Origin: Nitrospirales bacterium LBB_01
GTDB lineage: Bacteria > Nitrospirota > Thermodesulfovibrionia > Thermodesulfovibrionales > Magnetobacteriaceae
Assembly: GCA_004376055.2 (NCBI GenBank)
Contig: CP049016.1
Location: forward strand, 1,426,001 to 1,490,000
Length of the DNA: 64,000 nucleotides
Direction of reading: 5' to 3'
Numbering within the stretch: position 1 is the first letter of the stretch; every line of letters begins with the position of its first letter. Below, piece by piece: positions 45,373-56,197 of this stretch. Both the position numbers and the translations under genes were made by a program. The notes under the pieces are model-generated. The model saw nothing but the letters and a program-made list of their open reading frames with translations. It was not told the DNA's origin and did not search any database.

Positions 45373-45948
45373 ATGATTGGTTCTTTAAGAGGAAAGTTAA
45401 TATCTAAAAAACCGGTTGGTATTGTTATTGAGGCAAACGGAGTGGGCTATGAACTCTCCGTGCCAATAAGTGTGCTGTCATCCATTCCGGAGGTTGGCAG
45501 CGAGGTTTTTATGTACATTTATACCCACGTGCGTGAGGATGCTCTACAGCTCTACGGTTTTATAAGCGAAGAGGAAAAGGGGTTTTTTGTTAAAATCATA
45601 GGTATCTCTGGTATTGGGCCCAAAATAGCGCTTGCCATACTTTCAACAATAACTGTGGAACGATTCAGGAAAGCGATTGAGTCTGAGGACACAAAGACAC
45701 TGTCTATGGTGCCGGGGGTGGGAAAGAAAATGGCAGGACGTCTTATACTTGAACTTAAAGATAAACTGCCCTCACAAACCGGAGCACAACCGGATGACGA
45801 CTACACAGACACTATTTCTGCGCTTGTTAATCTGGGCTATAAGCGCTCTGACTGCATAAATGCAATTGAACACATCAGTAAGCGGGGAGTTAAGGATATT
45901 GAATCGGTGTTGAGAGAATCCCTTAAATATTTGTCAAAGAGTAGCTGA
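45373..45948 (+). CDS. ruvA: Holliday junction DNA-binding protein RuvA
   Basis: RuvA binds four-way junctions and loads RuvB. The 191-residue protein has the N-terminal OB domain ([14 protein letters not shown]), two helix-hairpin-helix motifs ([13 protein letters not shown] and [16 protein letters not shown]) and the flexible-linked C-terminal RuvB-binding domain ([16 protein letters not shown]). It is four bases upstream of ruvB. Confidence 0.97.
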   Translation: MIGSLRGKLISKKPVGIVIEANGVGYELSVPISVLSSIPEVGSEVFMYIYTHVREDALQLYGFISEEEKGFFVKIIGISGIGPKIALAILSTITVERFRKAIESEDTKTLSMVPGVGKKMAGRLILELKDKLPSQTGAQPDDDYTDTISALVNLGYKRSDCINAIEHISKRGVKDIESVLRESLKYLSKSS

Positions 45949-45952
45949 GACA

Positions 45953-46960
45953 GTGCCTGAGCGAACTATAGAGCCTGTAGCGCTTGATGATGATACGCTA
46001 TTTGACCGTGCGCTAAGGCCAAAAAGATTTTCAGAATTTGTTGGACAAGAGCGAATCAAGGAAAACTTAGCCGTATTCATAGAGGCAACGAAGCTGCGCT
46101 CGGAGGCTCTTGATCATGTGCTGTTTTGCGGCCCACCGGGGCTGGGCAAGACCACATTTGCAAACATCATAGCGAATGAACTAAAGGTCGGGTTAAAGTC
46201 AACATCGGGGCCTGTGCTTGAAAGAGCCGGAGACCTTGCTGCAATACTGACAAACCTTTCAGATTTTGACATCCTGTTTATTGATGAGATACATAGACTG
46301 CCAAGAGCAGTTGAGGAGATACTGTATCCAGCAATGGAGGATTTTAAGCTGGATATACTGATAGGTCAGGGGCCAAATGCCAGAACTCTGAAGTTAAACC
46401 TGCCGCGTTTTACCCTAATAGGGGCAACCACAAGGACAGGACTTTTGACCTCTCCGCTTAGGGACAGATTTGGAGTGATAGACAGACTGGAGTTCTATAA
46501 TCATGAGGAGCTTGTCATGATAGTGAAACGCTCGGCCTCAATTCTTCAGGTAGTTCTAAAAGATGATGCCGCATTTGAAATAGGGCGTCGCTCAAGGGGG
46601 ACTCCAAGAGTGGCAAATCGTCTGCTTCGGCGGGTGCGGGACTTTGCTCAGGTTAAAAACAATGGAGTGATTGATCTAAATATTACCAAGTTTGCCCTTG
46701 AAGCGTTAAACATAGACGGGCGTGGACTTGACGACATGGATAGAAAGCTCTTAAGCACGATAATTGAAAAGTTTGGAGGAGGTCCAGTAGGAATTGAGAC
46801 TCTTTCTGCCGCTGTAAATGAGGATAAGGACACGATTGAGGACGTCTATGAACCGTATCTTTTACAGGAGGGTTTTATAGAGAGAACGCCGCGGGGCAGA
46901 CTAGCAGCACAAAGCGCATACGAGCATCTGAATAAGACCCCTAGGAGCAGACTGTTTTGA
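45953..46960 (+). CDS. ruvB: Holliday junction helicase motor RuvB
   Basis: A 335-residue AAA+ ATPase driving branch migration. Walker A is GPPGLGKTT, Walker [10 protein letters not shown], sensor 1 GATTRTG, then LRDRFG arginine finger region and a winged-helix C-terminus ([30 protein letters not shown]). Start is GTG 45953. It follows ruvA; ruvC is not in this window. Confidence 0.98.
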   Translation: MPERTIEPVALDDDTLFDRALRPKRFSEFVGQERIKENLAVFIEATKLRSEALDHVLFCGPPGLGKTTFANIIANELKVGLKSTSGPVLERAGDLAAILTNLSDFDILFIDEIHRLPRAVEEILYPAMEDFKLDILIGQGPNARTLKLNLPRFTLIGATTRTGLLTSPLRDRFGVIDRLEFYNHEELVMIVKRSASILQVVLKDDAAFEIGRRSRGTPRVANRLLRRVRDFAQVKNNGVIDLNITKFALEALNIDGRGLDDMDRKLLSTIIEKFGGGPVGIETLSAAVNEDKDTIEDVYEPYLLQEGFIERTPRGRLAAQSAYEHLNKTPRSRLF

Positions 46961-46979
46961 CACTCAACAACAATACATC

Positions 46980-47531
46980 ATGAATACTCTGATTCACATA
47001 TGCTGTGCCAACTGTGCCACGTATCCGCTAAGCTCATTTGCAGAGCGTGGAGTGGATTTCACGGGTTTTTGGTACAATCCCAATATTCATCCGCTTACAG
47101 AGTATGGGTTGCGGCGTGATGCGCTCAATGTCCTTCAGAGTGAGTGGAATTTTAAAGTCATCTATGAAAACCGTTATGACTTAAAGGCTTTTCTAAAGAC
47201 AGTTTTAAACACTGAGGGCAGCCGCTGTAAAAAGTGCTACACGATGAGGCTTGAAGAGACCGCAAAGAGGGCAAAATCTCTTAATTATCAGTCATTTACA
47301 ACAACCCTGCTTTATAGTATCTATCAGAAGTTTGATTATATAATAGACACAGGCAGGGAGCTCTCGGAAAAGTACGATATAGAGTTCTACGAGGAGGATT
47401 TCAGAACAGGTTGGGGTAGGGGGATTGAATTATCCAAATCACTGTCTCTTTACAGACAAAAATACTGCGGATGTATATTTTCAGAGATGGAACGTTACGC
47501 TAAAAAAATAAAAATAGAAAAGGATGCATAA
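46980..47531 (+). CDS. queH: Epoxyqueuosine reductase QueH
   Basis: QueH makes queuosine in tRNA from epoxyqueuosine and is the non-B12 alternative to QueG. The 183-residue (DUF208) protein has the expected cysteines: ICCANC at the start, CKKCYTMRL (about 79-87) and YCGCIFSEM near the end, with YNPNIHP, DFRTGWGRG and the EEDF segment. It overlaps the next gene's start by none, with its stop just before ATG 47532. Confidence 0.93.
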   Translation: MNTLIHICCANCATYPLSSFAERGVDFTGFWYNPNIHPLTEYGLRRDALNVLQSEWNFKVIYENRYDLKAFLKTVLNTEGSRCKKCYTMRLEETAKRAKSLNYQSFTTTLLYSIYQKFDYIIDTGRELSEKYDIEFYEEDFRTGWGRGIELSKSLSLYRQKYCGCIFSEMERYAKKIKIEKDA

Positions 47532-49244
47532 ATGGACACAGACACTAAAGAGCCAATAGATGACCTTGACGACTTATTTGTTGATGAAACAGAGGGTGAG
47601 TTAAAGACAGCAAAAGATAAGTGGAAAGTGATTATAGTTGACGATGAGCCGGGCGTGCATGACGCAACTATTCTTAGCTTAATGGATGTCGTGTTTGATG
47701 ACAAGGAAATCATTTTTTTGCAGGCCTACTCTGGAACTGAAGCAAAAACCCTTATTGAAAACAATCCCGACAGTGCTGTTATGCTCCTTGATGTTGTCAT
47801 GGAAACTGATGACGCCGGTCTTCAGGTAGTAAAACATATTCGTAATGAACTGAATAATAATCTTGTCCGTATAATTCTAAGAACCGGTCAACCGGGACAG
47901 GCGCCCGAGGACAAGGTCATCATGCAGTATGAAATCAACGACTATAAGTCAAAAAATGAACTTACCAAGCAGAAACTATTTACCACAATGGTCTCAGCCC
48001 TGCGTGACTATAGAAATCTGGTCACCATTGACGGCACAAAAAGAGGACTTGAACAGATTATAAACGCATTTCCCACTCTTTTTGAACTTCAGTCAATGGA
48101 TGATATTATCTCAGGTATTTTGACTCAGCTGTCCTCGCTGTTGAGGCTTGACGAGGGTTCGGTGTATCATCTGGACTCATCCTTTGTTGCAAACAAGAGC
48201 TCAAAGACTATAACTATAGTCAAAGGTACCGGAGCTTATGGGCAGCTTATTGGCAAACCAGCAAAAGATGTGTTAGAGCCTGCTAAGTATGAACTTCTTC
48301 TTTGTGCCGAAACAGAGCAAAGGAACATTTTTACCGGTAACTCTTGTGTGGTTTATTTTAGAAATAAAACAAACCTCTATAACATGGTCTATATACGCAG
48401 TCACAGGCAGCTTAATGAGATAGACAAAAACATGGTAGAAATATTCTGTAACAACATCTCTATGGCTTTTGAAAACATAGAAAAACACAAAATCCAGGAA
48501 TCCATGAAACTGGCAAAAGATATTCAGATGGGTATGCTGCCTGTAAATTTCCCAGACATCATGGAGCATGGAATTGACCTGTATGCTTTCATGCAGCCTG
48601 CACGGGAGGTTGGAGGAGACCTGTATGATTTCTTTTTTATCAACGACGCCCTCATGTGCTTTGTAATTGGGGATGTGACCGACAAGGGAGTTCCAGCAGC
48701 GTTCTTTATGGCTGTCACAAAGACGCTAATTCGTGCTGTTGCCAAAAGTTACACCGATACCGGTGAGATTCTCCGGTTAGTCAACAACGATTTGTGCAGA
48801 GATAACGAAAAGTCCATGTTCGTAACGCTTTTTATTGGAATTATAGACACAAAAACCGGCGTGTGCTCCTACAGTAACGGCGGACATAACCCTCCCTTCA
48901 TAGTCAGGCACTCTGGAGAAATTAAACCGCTTGAGCTTAGCGAGGGAATTCCCGCAGGCATTATGGAGGACTCCGAGTACAAATCCGATGAGTTAACTTT
49001 TGCCGCAGGAGACGCCATTTTCCTATACACAGACGGCGTCACTGAGGCTATGGACACAGAGAACAGGATTTTTGACGATGACAGGCTTATCGCAGTGCTT
49101 AGTAAAAATAGGGGGAAATCGTCAAAAACTATCGTAGAAGAAGTTGTCAGCGCACTTTCAGAGTTTACAACCGGTGCGGAGCAATCCGATGACATCACTA
49201 TGTTGTGTTTTAATTATAAGCCTGACCCCAAATCCAACTTATAA
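47532..49244 (+). CDS. Response regulator fused to a PP2C (SpoIIE-type) phosphatase
   Basis: In 570 residues: an acidic N-terminal leader, a receiver domain (about 33-150: IVDDEPGVHD, phosphoacceptor in MLLDVVMETDD), a DUF3369-like GAF-related middle (about 165-320), a coiled coil, and a SpoIIE/RsbU PP2C domain (about 325-565: AKDIQMGMLP, PAREVGGDLYDFF, VIGDVTDKGVPAA, YSNGGHNPPF, LFLYTDGVTEAMD). It would dephosphorylate an anti-anti-sigma or similar partner when phosphorylated; the partner is not adjacent. A copy of its 3' end occurs at 50458. Confidence 0.94.
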   Translation: MDTDTKEPIDDLDDLFVDETEGELKTAKDKWKVIIVDDEPGVHDATILSLMDVVFDDKEIIFLQAYSGTEAKTLIENNPDSAVMLLDVVMETDDAGLQVVKHIRNELNNNLVRIILRTGQPGQAPEDKVIMQYEINDYKSKNELTKQKLFTTMVSALRDYRNLVTIDGTKRGLEQIINAFPTLFELQSMDDIISGILTQLSSLLRLDEGSVYHLDSSFVANKSSKTITIVKGTGAYGQLIGKPAKDVLEPAKYELLLCAETEQRNIFTGNSCVVYFRNKTNLYNMVYIRSHRQLNEIDKNMVEIFCNNISMAFENIEKHKIQESMKLAKDIQMGMLPVNFPDIMEHGIDLYAFMQPAREVGGDLYDFFFINDALMCFVIGDVTDKGVPAAFFMAVTKTLIRAVAKSYTDTGEILRLVNNDLCRDNEKSMFVTLFIGIIDTKTGVCSYSNGGHNPPFIVRHSGEIKPLELSEGIPAGIMEDSEYKSDELTFAAGDAIFLYTDGVTEAMDTENRIFDDDRLIAVLSKNRGKSSKTIVEEVVSALSEFTTGAEQSDDITMLCFNYKPDPKSNL

Positions 49245-49385
49245 AAGAAGTCAAGACCGCAGTAAGTTTGAAAAATTACTTGACTTATTCGTGTTAGTTT
49301 GGCTAAATTGTTACCGATACTGTGCGTTGTATTGTATAAAAATAATGGGTTTTGACGAGCTCATAATTTATTGGGGGAGGTAACT

Positions 49386-50426
49386 ATGCAAAAGGATATG
49401 CACTTTTACGGAGTTTACGCCTTAGCGCGTGCTGCAGGTTTAGGTTTGGGGGAGGCTTTTACAGTCGCCCATTCCTCGCAATTTGTCGATGATGCTGTTG
49501 ACAGAGATATGCTTAACAACGACTTGGGGAAAGCAGTTATTTCTTTAATGACAAGCCATAGGGCGATTGATTCCGAAAATTCTAACGATTATGATCAATG
49601 GCATGTTTGGGTGCCGTTTCATTTTTTACCTGGTAATGTCGGTAACTCTTTTAATGAAAAAGTTATTTGCAGAAAAAACAGTATCCCTGCACATAAGATA
49701 CTACAAAACGCTCTTTCTAAGCACGACTCACCATTTTGGCCTCACTTGATAGGGGTCACGGCACACGTATATGCCGATACATTTTCCCACTTCGGCTTTC
49801 TTGGAATAAGCTCCGATTGGAACAAAGCTGATGAGGCAACAATCAACATAAATGTGCAGTCACCCAATATTTTGCAGTATATTAATGAGAAATTTGAAAC
49901 ATTCAAAGCTAAATTCGCCGGAGTATTTGCTTCATTAGTTCCGGTTGGGCATGGTTCCGTTGAAACATTACCCGACAGGCCGTATTTAAAGTGGAGTTTT
50001 AAATACTTAACCGGTAAACACATGAGCGAGGATGAAAACAGAAATAATCAGGATAGTTTTTTAGAAGGCTGTAAGTGTTTATATGAGTTTTTTTGTGACT
50101 ACGTTAATATCAGCGGCAGAGGCGACAGAAATAAGAGAAAACCATGGGGTGATATAAAAAGTGATATTAAAACAATAATAGACACTGAGGGAATGTTGTC
50201 TGAAAGAATCGATTTATGGAAAGACAAAATAAGAGCTAATGTTTTTTGTGCTTCTGAACCAGCAGATCTATCTTTAAATTACGATGAGAATATATGGAAA
50301 ATCGGTAATCTTTCTCCTACCTATCAATATAAAGATGACATATTGCATTTTATAAATGCGGCCAGAACTCACAAAAACTATGTTCTTTATGAGCTGTTAC
50401 CTCAATTGGATTTAGTTATTACATGA
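49386..50426 (+). CDS. DUF6765-like protein of unknown function
   Basis: A 346-residue soluble protein beginning MQKDMHFYGVYALARAAG, resembling proteins annotated DUF6765. Conserved-looking His/Asp clusters (HSSQFVDDAVD, QWHVWVPFHF, GVTAHVYADTFSHFGF) recall metal-binding helical phospholipase-C-like folds, but this is only an impression. ATG 49386 follows GGGGGAGG at 49373-49380. It begins an accessory stretch between the phosphatase gene and rpsB. The catalytic function is not known. Confidence 0.65.
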   Translation: MQKDMHFYGVYALARAAGLGLGEAFTVAHSSQFVDDAVDRDMLNNDLGKAVISLMTSHRAIDSENSNDYDQWHVWVPFHFLPGNVGNSFNEKVICRKNSIPAHKILQNALSKHDSPFWPHLIGVTAHVYADTFSHFGFLGISSDWNKADEATININVQSPNILQYINEKFETFKAKFAGVFASLVPVGHGSVETLPDRPYLKWSFKYLTGKHMSEDENRNNQDSFLEGCKCLYEFFCDYVNISGRGDRNKRKPWGDIKSDIKTIIDTEGMLSERIDLWKDKIRANVFCASEPADLSLNYDENIWKIGNLSPTYQYKDDILHFINAARTHKNYVLYELLPQLDLVIT

Positions 50427-50457
50427 GATGCGGTTAACCGTATATTAAACTAAATAA

Positions 50458-50595
50458 GCAGTGCTTAGTAAAAACCACGGCAAGCCTTCAAAAACCATCG
50501 TAGAAGATGTTGTAAGCTCGCTTTCTGAGTTTACGACTGATGCGGCGCAGTCGGATGACATCACTATGTTGTATTTTAATTATATGCCTGATTAA
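50458..50595 (+). pseudogene. Duplicated 3' fragment of the PP2C phosphatase gene
   Basis: This copies the last 45 or so codons of the gene at 47532-49244. Its 46 codons read AVLSKNHGKPSKTIVEDVVS... up to DDITMLYFNYMPD and stop, against AVLSKNRGKSSKTIVEEVVS... DDITMLCFNYKPD (49092-49232). There is no start, so it is a remnant. The DUF6765-like gene lies between original and copy, implying a partial duplication or insertion of the new gene into a duplicated locus. Confidence 0.9.
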
Positions 50596-50623
50596 AGGTA
50601 CTATACTTAGGAAATAAACATTT

Positions 50624-51346
50624 TTATTCAAAAACTAAATCGATGCAATCTAAAAAGTAGTTCCAGCTACTCACTTTATTTCTATATTCATTGTTGCAGC
50701 ATAAATCAGTGTAGTCTAAATTATAAGCGATTTTGTACGAGTCGTCCTCATGCTTTCCATATTTTTTGCCGCATAAATGATAGATTTTATCAATAATATT
50801 TGTAGGATGTCCGTATGATTCAGGATTATCGTTGATTAAATCATATCCCAATTCGTTCTTGATAAAACTAGGGATCAAAGCACCATCAATTTTACAAAAC
50901 ATTTTGTAATCCATCAGAAACCACGCTTCTGTTTCCATTATTGCAAGAACATATTTTATTTTGTCATAAGAATCTTTGTTCTTGAATAGCTTTTTAAAAG
51001 CTTCTATAATTTTTTTCTTTTCTTCTTTTTTTATTTTTTCCCCATCTATTTTTACTCTGTATAGATCATGAAGGCCAACGATATAGTCATATCCATTATC
51101 TTTAATCAAGGACTCTGCTTTTTCTTTAATTTTTGATGTGACATTGCTGTCTCCGCCTACATCATAAATTCGAACCTCATATTTAGCATTTGGATTCTCT
51201 CTCATAATAACTTTTTCACTCATGTACTGACTTATATACTTGTGCCGTTCTAATTTTAAATTATGATAACCCATATAAGCTAACAGAAATTGCTCAACAA
51301 AAATCGCTTCAGTTTGTCCCTCAACAAAAAAGTATATTTTTTTCAA
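50624..51346 (-). CDS. TOPRIM/DUF4276-like protein, partner of ATPase
   Basis: The 240-residue product starts KKIYFFVEGQTEAIFVEQFL, the Glu-containing first motif of TOPRIM-like DUF4276 proteins (Glu9). Later blocks are DYIVGLHDLY (Asp94) and VLAIMETEAWFLMD (about 133-146), like the ME-W-AD block of that family; the DxD is not obvious. It overlaps its upstream ATPase by four bases (ATGA), so the two are translated as a pair. Such ATPase-TOPRIM pairs include OLD-like, PARIS and AbiL/RloB systems that act in phage defence. It is AT-rich compared with the flanking core genes. Confidence 0.7.
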   Translation of the reverse strand: MKKIYFFVEGQTEAIFVEQFLLAYMGYHNLKLERHKYISQYMSEKVIMRENPNAKYEVRIYDVGGDSNVTSKIKEKAESLIKDNGYDYIVGLHDLYRVKIDGEKIKKEEKKKIIEAFKKLFKNKDSYDKIKYVLAIMETEAWFLMDYKMFCKIDGALIPSFIKNELGYDLINDNPESYGHPTNIIDKIYHLCGKKYGKHEDDSYKIAYNLDYTDLCCNNEYRNKVSSWNYFLDCIDLVFE

Positions 51347-52446
51347 TCATTGCCCCATTCTTTGTACATTTTTCCGGAAAGAATATCAAAGTTATTTAAA
51401 CCGGTAAGCACAAATTCATCAAATGCTTCTCTGTTATTTTTATAATTAAAAGACTCAACTGTATGTCCGGTTCTCTCCAGCACATTTAAAGAAGTAATAT
51501 ACACGGCATTTATTAAAAATCTGTCATTGGATGCCGCAATTAGCTGTATTTTCGAGTCCTTCAGCTTTTCCATAATAAGTTTCGTCAGCTTTGAAGACCT
51601 TTCAAAGTCTAACCCCTCACCAATATCGTCTATTACAAGGGTTAAGGGCGTATTCTTTATCAAAAATGCTTCAACTATAATAATTGTTGAGAGTGCACGG
51701 AGCATACCCGGTGACATATCATGCTGATTGGTAGAAAGTTTTAAACTCTCCTCCTCAACGTATATATAAGGGTCTCCATATGGACTGTTAAAGATGTCAA
51801 TGTCTTTTATGTTATAACCAATACTTACAAAGTCTGATAACAGTGCACTCTTCTTATCGGTCTTTATAATTATTTCTAAACATGATATTACCAACTCCTG
51901 ATTAAATCTCTCAGGGGTGTTTTTATACATAAAAAAATGTGGGCTAAACTGTGTAAAGTTTAAGAAAAGAAAATCATCTGCCCATGACCACAGTTTTTCC
52001 AGAAATGGAAATTCTTTTTTATCACGGCGCACGTTTACCGTTAACTCTTTTTCAGGAGGTGAGAAATCTATCATTTCCTCGCCTTCAGAAGGAGATATTT
52101 TCCCGGTATCTTTACTTCTGTTTATTAATAATTTCTCACCGATTTCTAACTTCTCCAGTTCTATTTGTTCTTCTGATAGCTTTAATGTATATTCATATTT
52201 AACTTGTGGGTTAATTTCAGTATCTAAAAATTCAATATACCACGACCGTTGGGCTTTGCTCATAAAACTACTATAATTGATTGATTTCATGATACATGAC
52301 TTCAAATCCAAAATAACTTGCAAAAGTCTGGTCTTACCAGTTGCATTCAGACCGATAATTAGATTATGCACACCCAAATCAGTGTTTTTTAATTCCCATT
52401 GTCTGCCAAAAACTGTTTCACTATATTCAAGTTTTGTTATAATCAT
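51343..52446 (-). CDS. ABC/SMC-type ATPase (AAA_21-like) of a two-gene module
   Basis: ATG 52446 follows GGAGAGG at about 52455; an in-frame ATG at 52467 is less likely. The 367-residue protein has Walker A GLNATGKT (32-39), a helical middle, an ABC-like signature region MSPGMLRALS (244-253), Walker B LVIDDIGEGLD (270-280) and an AASND switch block (304-308). This is the single-polypeptide AAA_21/OLD-type ATPase that often partners a TOPRIM protein. It diverges from rpsB and is followed by the TOPRIM-like gene. AT-rich. Confidence 0.82.
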   Translation of the reverse strand: MIITKLEYSETVFGRQWELKNTDLGVHNLIIGLNATGKTRLLQVILDLKSCIMKSINYSSFMSKAQRSWYIEFLDTEINPQVKYEYTLKLSEEQIELEKLEIGEKLLINRSKDTGKISPSEGEEMIDFSPPEKELTVNVRRDKKEFPFLEKLWSWADDFLFLNFTQFSPHFFMYKNTPERFNQELVISCLEIIIKTDKKSALLSDFVSIGYNIKDIDIFNSPYGDPYIYVEEESLKLSTNQHDMSPGMLRALSTIIIVEAFLIKNTPLTLVIDDIGEGLDFERSSKLTKLIMEKLKDSKIQLIAASNDRFLINAVYITSLNVLERTGHTVESFNYKNNREAFDEFVLTGLNNFDILSGKMYKEWGND

Positions 52447-52630
52447 TTCCTCTCCTGTATTCAACAAACAGTTACTTCAATTATTAGATGACTATAACAT
52501 ATTTTTATAGGGCATGTAATGGATGTTGTCCATGGCTATTCACCTGTTTTAACACGGGCATTTTAAAAAAAACTTACTCCCATTGAAAAAACCATAATAA
52601 GTATGTTACAGTAGCTGGGTTAAAAACGCA

Positions 52631-52707
52631 CGCCGGATGGGTTATAGCGAGAGAAAGTTTTTCGGTGGTTTCCCTCTCTTTCAGAGTGGGCACGAAAAAC
52701 TCCGGCG
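52631..52707 (+). promoter_or_regulatory. Structured leader upstream of rpsB
   Basis: CGCCGGA (52631-52637) pairs with TCCGGCG (52701-52707) in a 7-bp outer stem. Inside, GAGAGAAA (52649-52656) pairs with TTT-CC-CTCTC (52669-52678) with a CC bulge. The rpsB start is 37 bases later with GGGAGG before it. In many bacteria the rpsB leader binds S2 to limit its own synthesis; whether this fold does so is inference. Confidence 0.4.
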
Positions 52708-52744
52708 GAGGAAAAAAACCGTTGTTAAGGGAGGTAAGTAGCGT

Positions 52745-53512
52745 ATGGTAGTATCAATGAAGGAGCTTCTTGAGGCCGGAGTGCATTTTGGTCATCAGGT
52801 AAAGAGATGGAACCCTAAGATGAAAAAGTTCATTTTTGGGGAAAGGAACGGCATCTACATAATAGACCTGCAAAAGACAGTGAAGGGAATGGAGGAGGCG
52901 TATAATTTTATTAAGGATGTTTCAGCATCGGGGAAAGATGTTCTTTTTGTGGGCACTAAAAAGCAGGCGCAGGACGCCATAGCGGAGGAGGCGGCTAAGT
53001 GTGGCGCTTACTACATAAACCAGAGATGGCTTGGCGGAATGCTCACCAACTTTATAACAATCAAAAAGAGTATAGAAAAACTCAAAAAAATAGAGACAAT
53101 GAAAGAAGACGGTACCTTTGATGTTCTGCCTAAAAAAGAGGTAGCCGCACTGGAAAAAACGCGTATGAAACTCCAAAAAAATCTGGGCGGTATCAAGGAC
53201 ATGAAAAAGATTCCCGGCGCCGTGTTTGTTGTTGACCCAAGACGGGAAAACATAGCCGTAATGGAGGCAAGAAAGCTCTCCTTACCGGTTGTATCAATAG
53301 TGGATACAAACTGTGACCCTGACCTTATAGATTACGTAGTACCCGGCAATGATGACGCTATACGTGCAGTTAAGCTTGTCACGTCAAAGATAGCGGATGC
53401 AATCTTAGAGGGTAAAGCTATGTTGAACAAGGAGCTCTCGGAACAGGCAGAGGATGTCAAGATAGAGGAAAAAATCATGCAGGATGAAGCAGCAGAAGAA
53501 GGGAGGGAGTAA
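52745..53512 (+). CDS. rpsB: 30S ribosomal protein S2
   Basis: A 255-residue S2 ([84 protein letters not shown]). An acidic C-terminal tail extends beyond the core. It opens the rpsB-tsf-pyrH-frr operon. ATG 52745 follows AAGGGAGG. Confidence 0.98.
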   Translation: MVVSMKELLEAGVHFGHQVKRWNPKMKKFIFGERNGIYIIDLQKTVKGMEEAYNFIKDVSASGKDVLFVGTKKQAQDAIAEEAAKCGAYYINQRWLGGMLTNFITIKKSIEKLKKIETMKEDGTFDVLPKKEVAALEKTRMKLQKNLGGIKDMKKIPGAVFVVDPRRENIAVMEARKLSLPVVSIVDTNCDPDLIDYVVPGNDDAIRAVKLVTSKIADAILEGKAMLNKELSEQAEDVKIEEKIMQDEAAEEGRE

Positions 53513-53519
53513 GAGAGTC

Positions 53520-54864
<1,345 letters not shown>

Positions 54865-54865
<1 letters not shown>

Positions 54866-55422
54866 TGTTAAAAGCGTTAGAAAAGAAGGCTGATGAGAAA
54901 ATGGCAGGCGTTATAGTCCATTTAAAGAAGGATTATGCAGGGGTGAGAACTGGGCGGGCATCGCTTGGGCTTGTAGATGGAATTATAGTTGACTACTATG
55001 GAACACCTACGGCACTGCACAAGGTAGCAACACTTGGTGTGCCTGACCCTCAGACAATTTCCATTCAACCGTGGGAGCAAAAGGTAATCCCTATGATTGA
55101 AAAGGCGATACTGAAGTCTGATCTTGACCTGACACCCAGCAATGATGGTAAGGTGGTTAGAATAAAGATTCCGCCACTTACCGAGGAAAGAAGAAAGCAT
55201 CTGGTAAAGGTCATAAAGAAAAAGGCTGAGGAGGCAAAGGTTTCAATAAGAAATATACGTCGTGATATTAATGACGAGTTAAAGAAACTGGAAAAAGATG
55301 AGCACATCAGCGAGGATGAGACCAAACGCTCACAGACGGAGAACCAGAAGCTGACGGATTCCTTTATAAAACAGATTGATGAGATAACATCCCATAAGGA
55401 AAAAGAGATAATGGAGGTGTAG
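54865..55422 (+). CDS. frr: Ribosome recycling factor
   Basis: A 185-residue RRF (KMAGVIVHLKKDYAGVRTGRAS, YGTPTALHKVATLGVPDPQ, PPLTEERRKHLVKVIKK, NIRRDINDELKKL). It splits post-termination ribosomes with EF-G. Start ATG 54865 overlaps pyrH. The GGAGG near its end may serve the small ORF after it. Confidence 0.98.
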
Positions 55423-55424
55423 CG

Positions 55425-55577
55425 TTGCAAAGTAATTTTATGTTAAAAGTTGAGGATGCAAAACTTCCTGACATCCAAAAAGCCCTTAAAGGCGCATCTA
55501 TTCAGGTAAAGAGCATAGTAGAGGTGTTTAAAGAAGGCGGGACTGATAAGGGAAACGAGGAGCCGCCAAAAGAATGA
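55425..55577 (+). CDS. Small hypothetical ORF between frr and a dksA-like gene
   Basis: The 50-residue frame starts TTG 55425 with GGAGG eight bases upstream, inside frr; an ATG at 55440 is an alternative. It ends at 55577 in an ATGA overlap with the next gene. Sequence is amphipathic and charged (VEDAKLPDIQKALKGASIQV..EVFKEGG), with no TM segment. The tight coupling on both sides supports real translation. No family recognised. Confidence 0.55.
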   Translation: MQSNFMLKVEDAKLPDIQKALKGASIQVKSIVEVFKEGGTDKGNEEPPKE

Positions 55578-56002
55578 CTCAAAACACCAAAGAGGGGGGC
55601 AGCATGGAGGACGACAGCACAGTAAGACTGAAAAGCGTAAAAAAAATTCTCCTTGAGGAAAGACAGTCTCTCTTAATGGAGGCTAAAACTGAAATTTCCA
55701 ATTTTGTAAAGGGTGACGAAAGACAGTTGATAGACGCAGCCCTTGACGATGGTGACTGGTCTGTTGTTGATGTGACAGAGGATATTATTTTACAGAAACT
55801 TCATCATCACAAGTTGAAGTTAAATAAGATAGATGAGGCTTTACGTAAAATCCATAACGGCACATACGGGATATGCGAGGACTGCGGACAGGAAATAAGT
55901 GCAGGGAGATTGCGGGTGCTGCCCTATGCTGTACATTGTGTGGAATGTAAAGAGCGAGTTGAAAAAATTGAGCAGATGGAAAGGGAACAGCCTTTTCAGT
56001 AA
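55574..56002 (+). CDS. DksA/TraR-like zinc-finger protein, second copy
   Basis: A C4 zinc finger of the DksA type (CEDCGQEISAGRLRVLPYAVHCVEC) follows a coiled coil. The acidic tip reads DDGDWS and not the DxxDxA of canonical DksA. Length is 142 residues from ATG 55574; ATG 55604, preceded by GAGGGGGG, gives 132 residues and may be the real start. It ends the rpsB operon and may link it to stringent control. Confidence 0.85.
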   Translation: MTQNTKEGGSMEDDSTVRLKSVKKILLEERQSLLMEAKTEISNFVKGDERQLIDAALDDGDWSVVDVTEDIILQKLHHHKLKLNKIDEALRKIHNGTYGICEDCGQEISAGRLRVLPYAVHCVECKERVEKIEQMEREQPFQ

Positions 56003-56197
56003 AAATTTGTCTTGAGACACGTGAAATAATTCGGCTATGATACGTTTTGGATGTAGTCTTTGAGCTTGTGAGTTTCAAATGTTATCAGTATTAAATGCCA
56101 CGTGACTTGGACGCTTGATTGTTAAAACTTGTTTTATTATGTTTTACTATGTGATGTCTTATTTCGTTAAAATATCTATTTTTATGACAGTATAAAA

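Noticed and set aside
53484-53519. N-terminal extension of EF-Ts
   Set aside because: Family members begin MEISASLVKDLRE; the extra codons lie inside rpsB.
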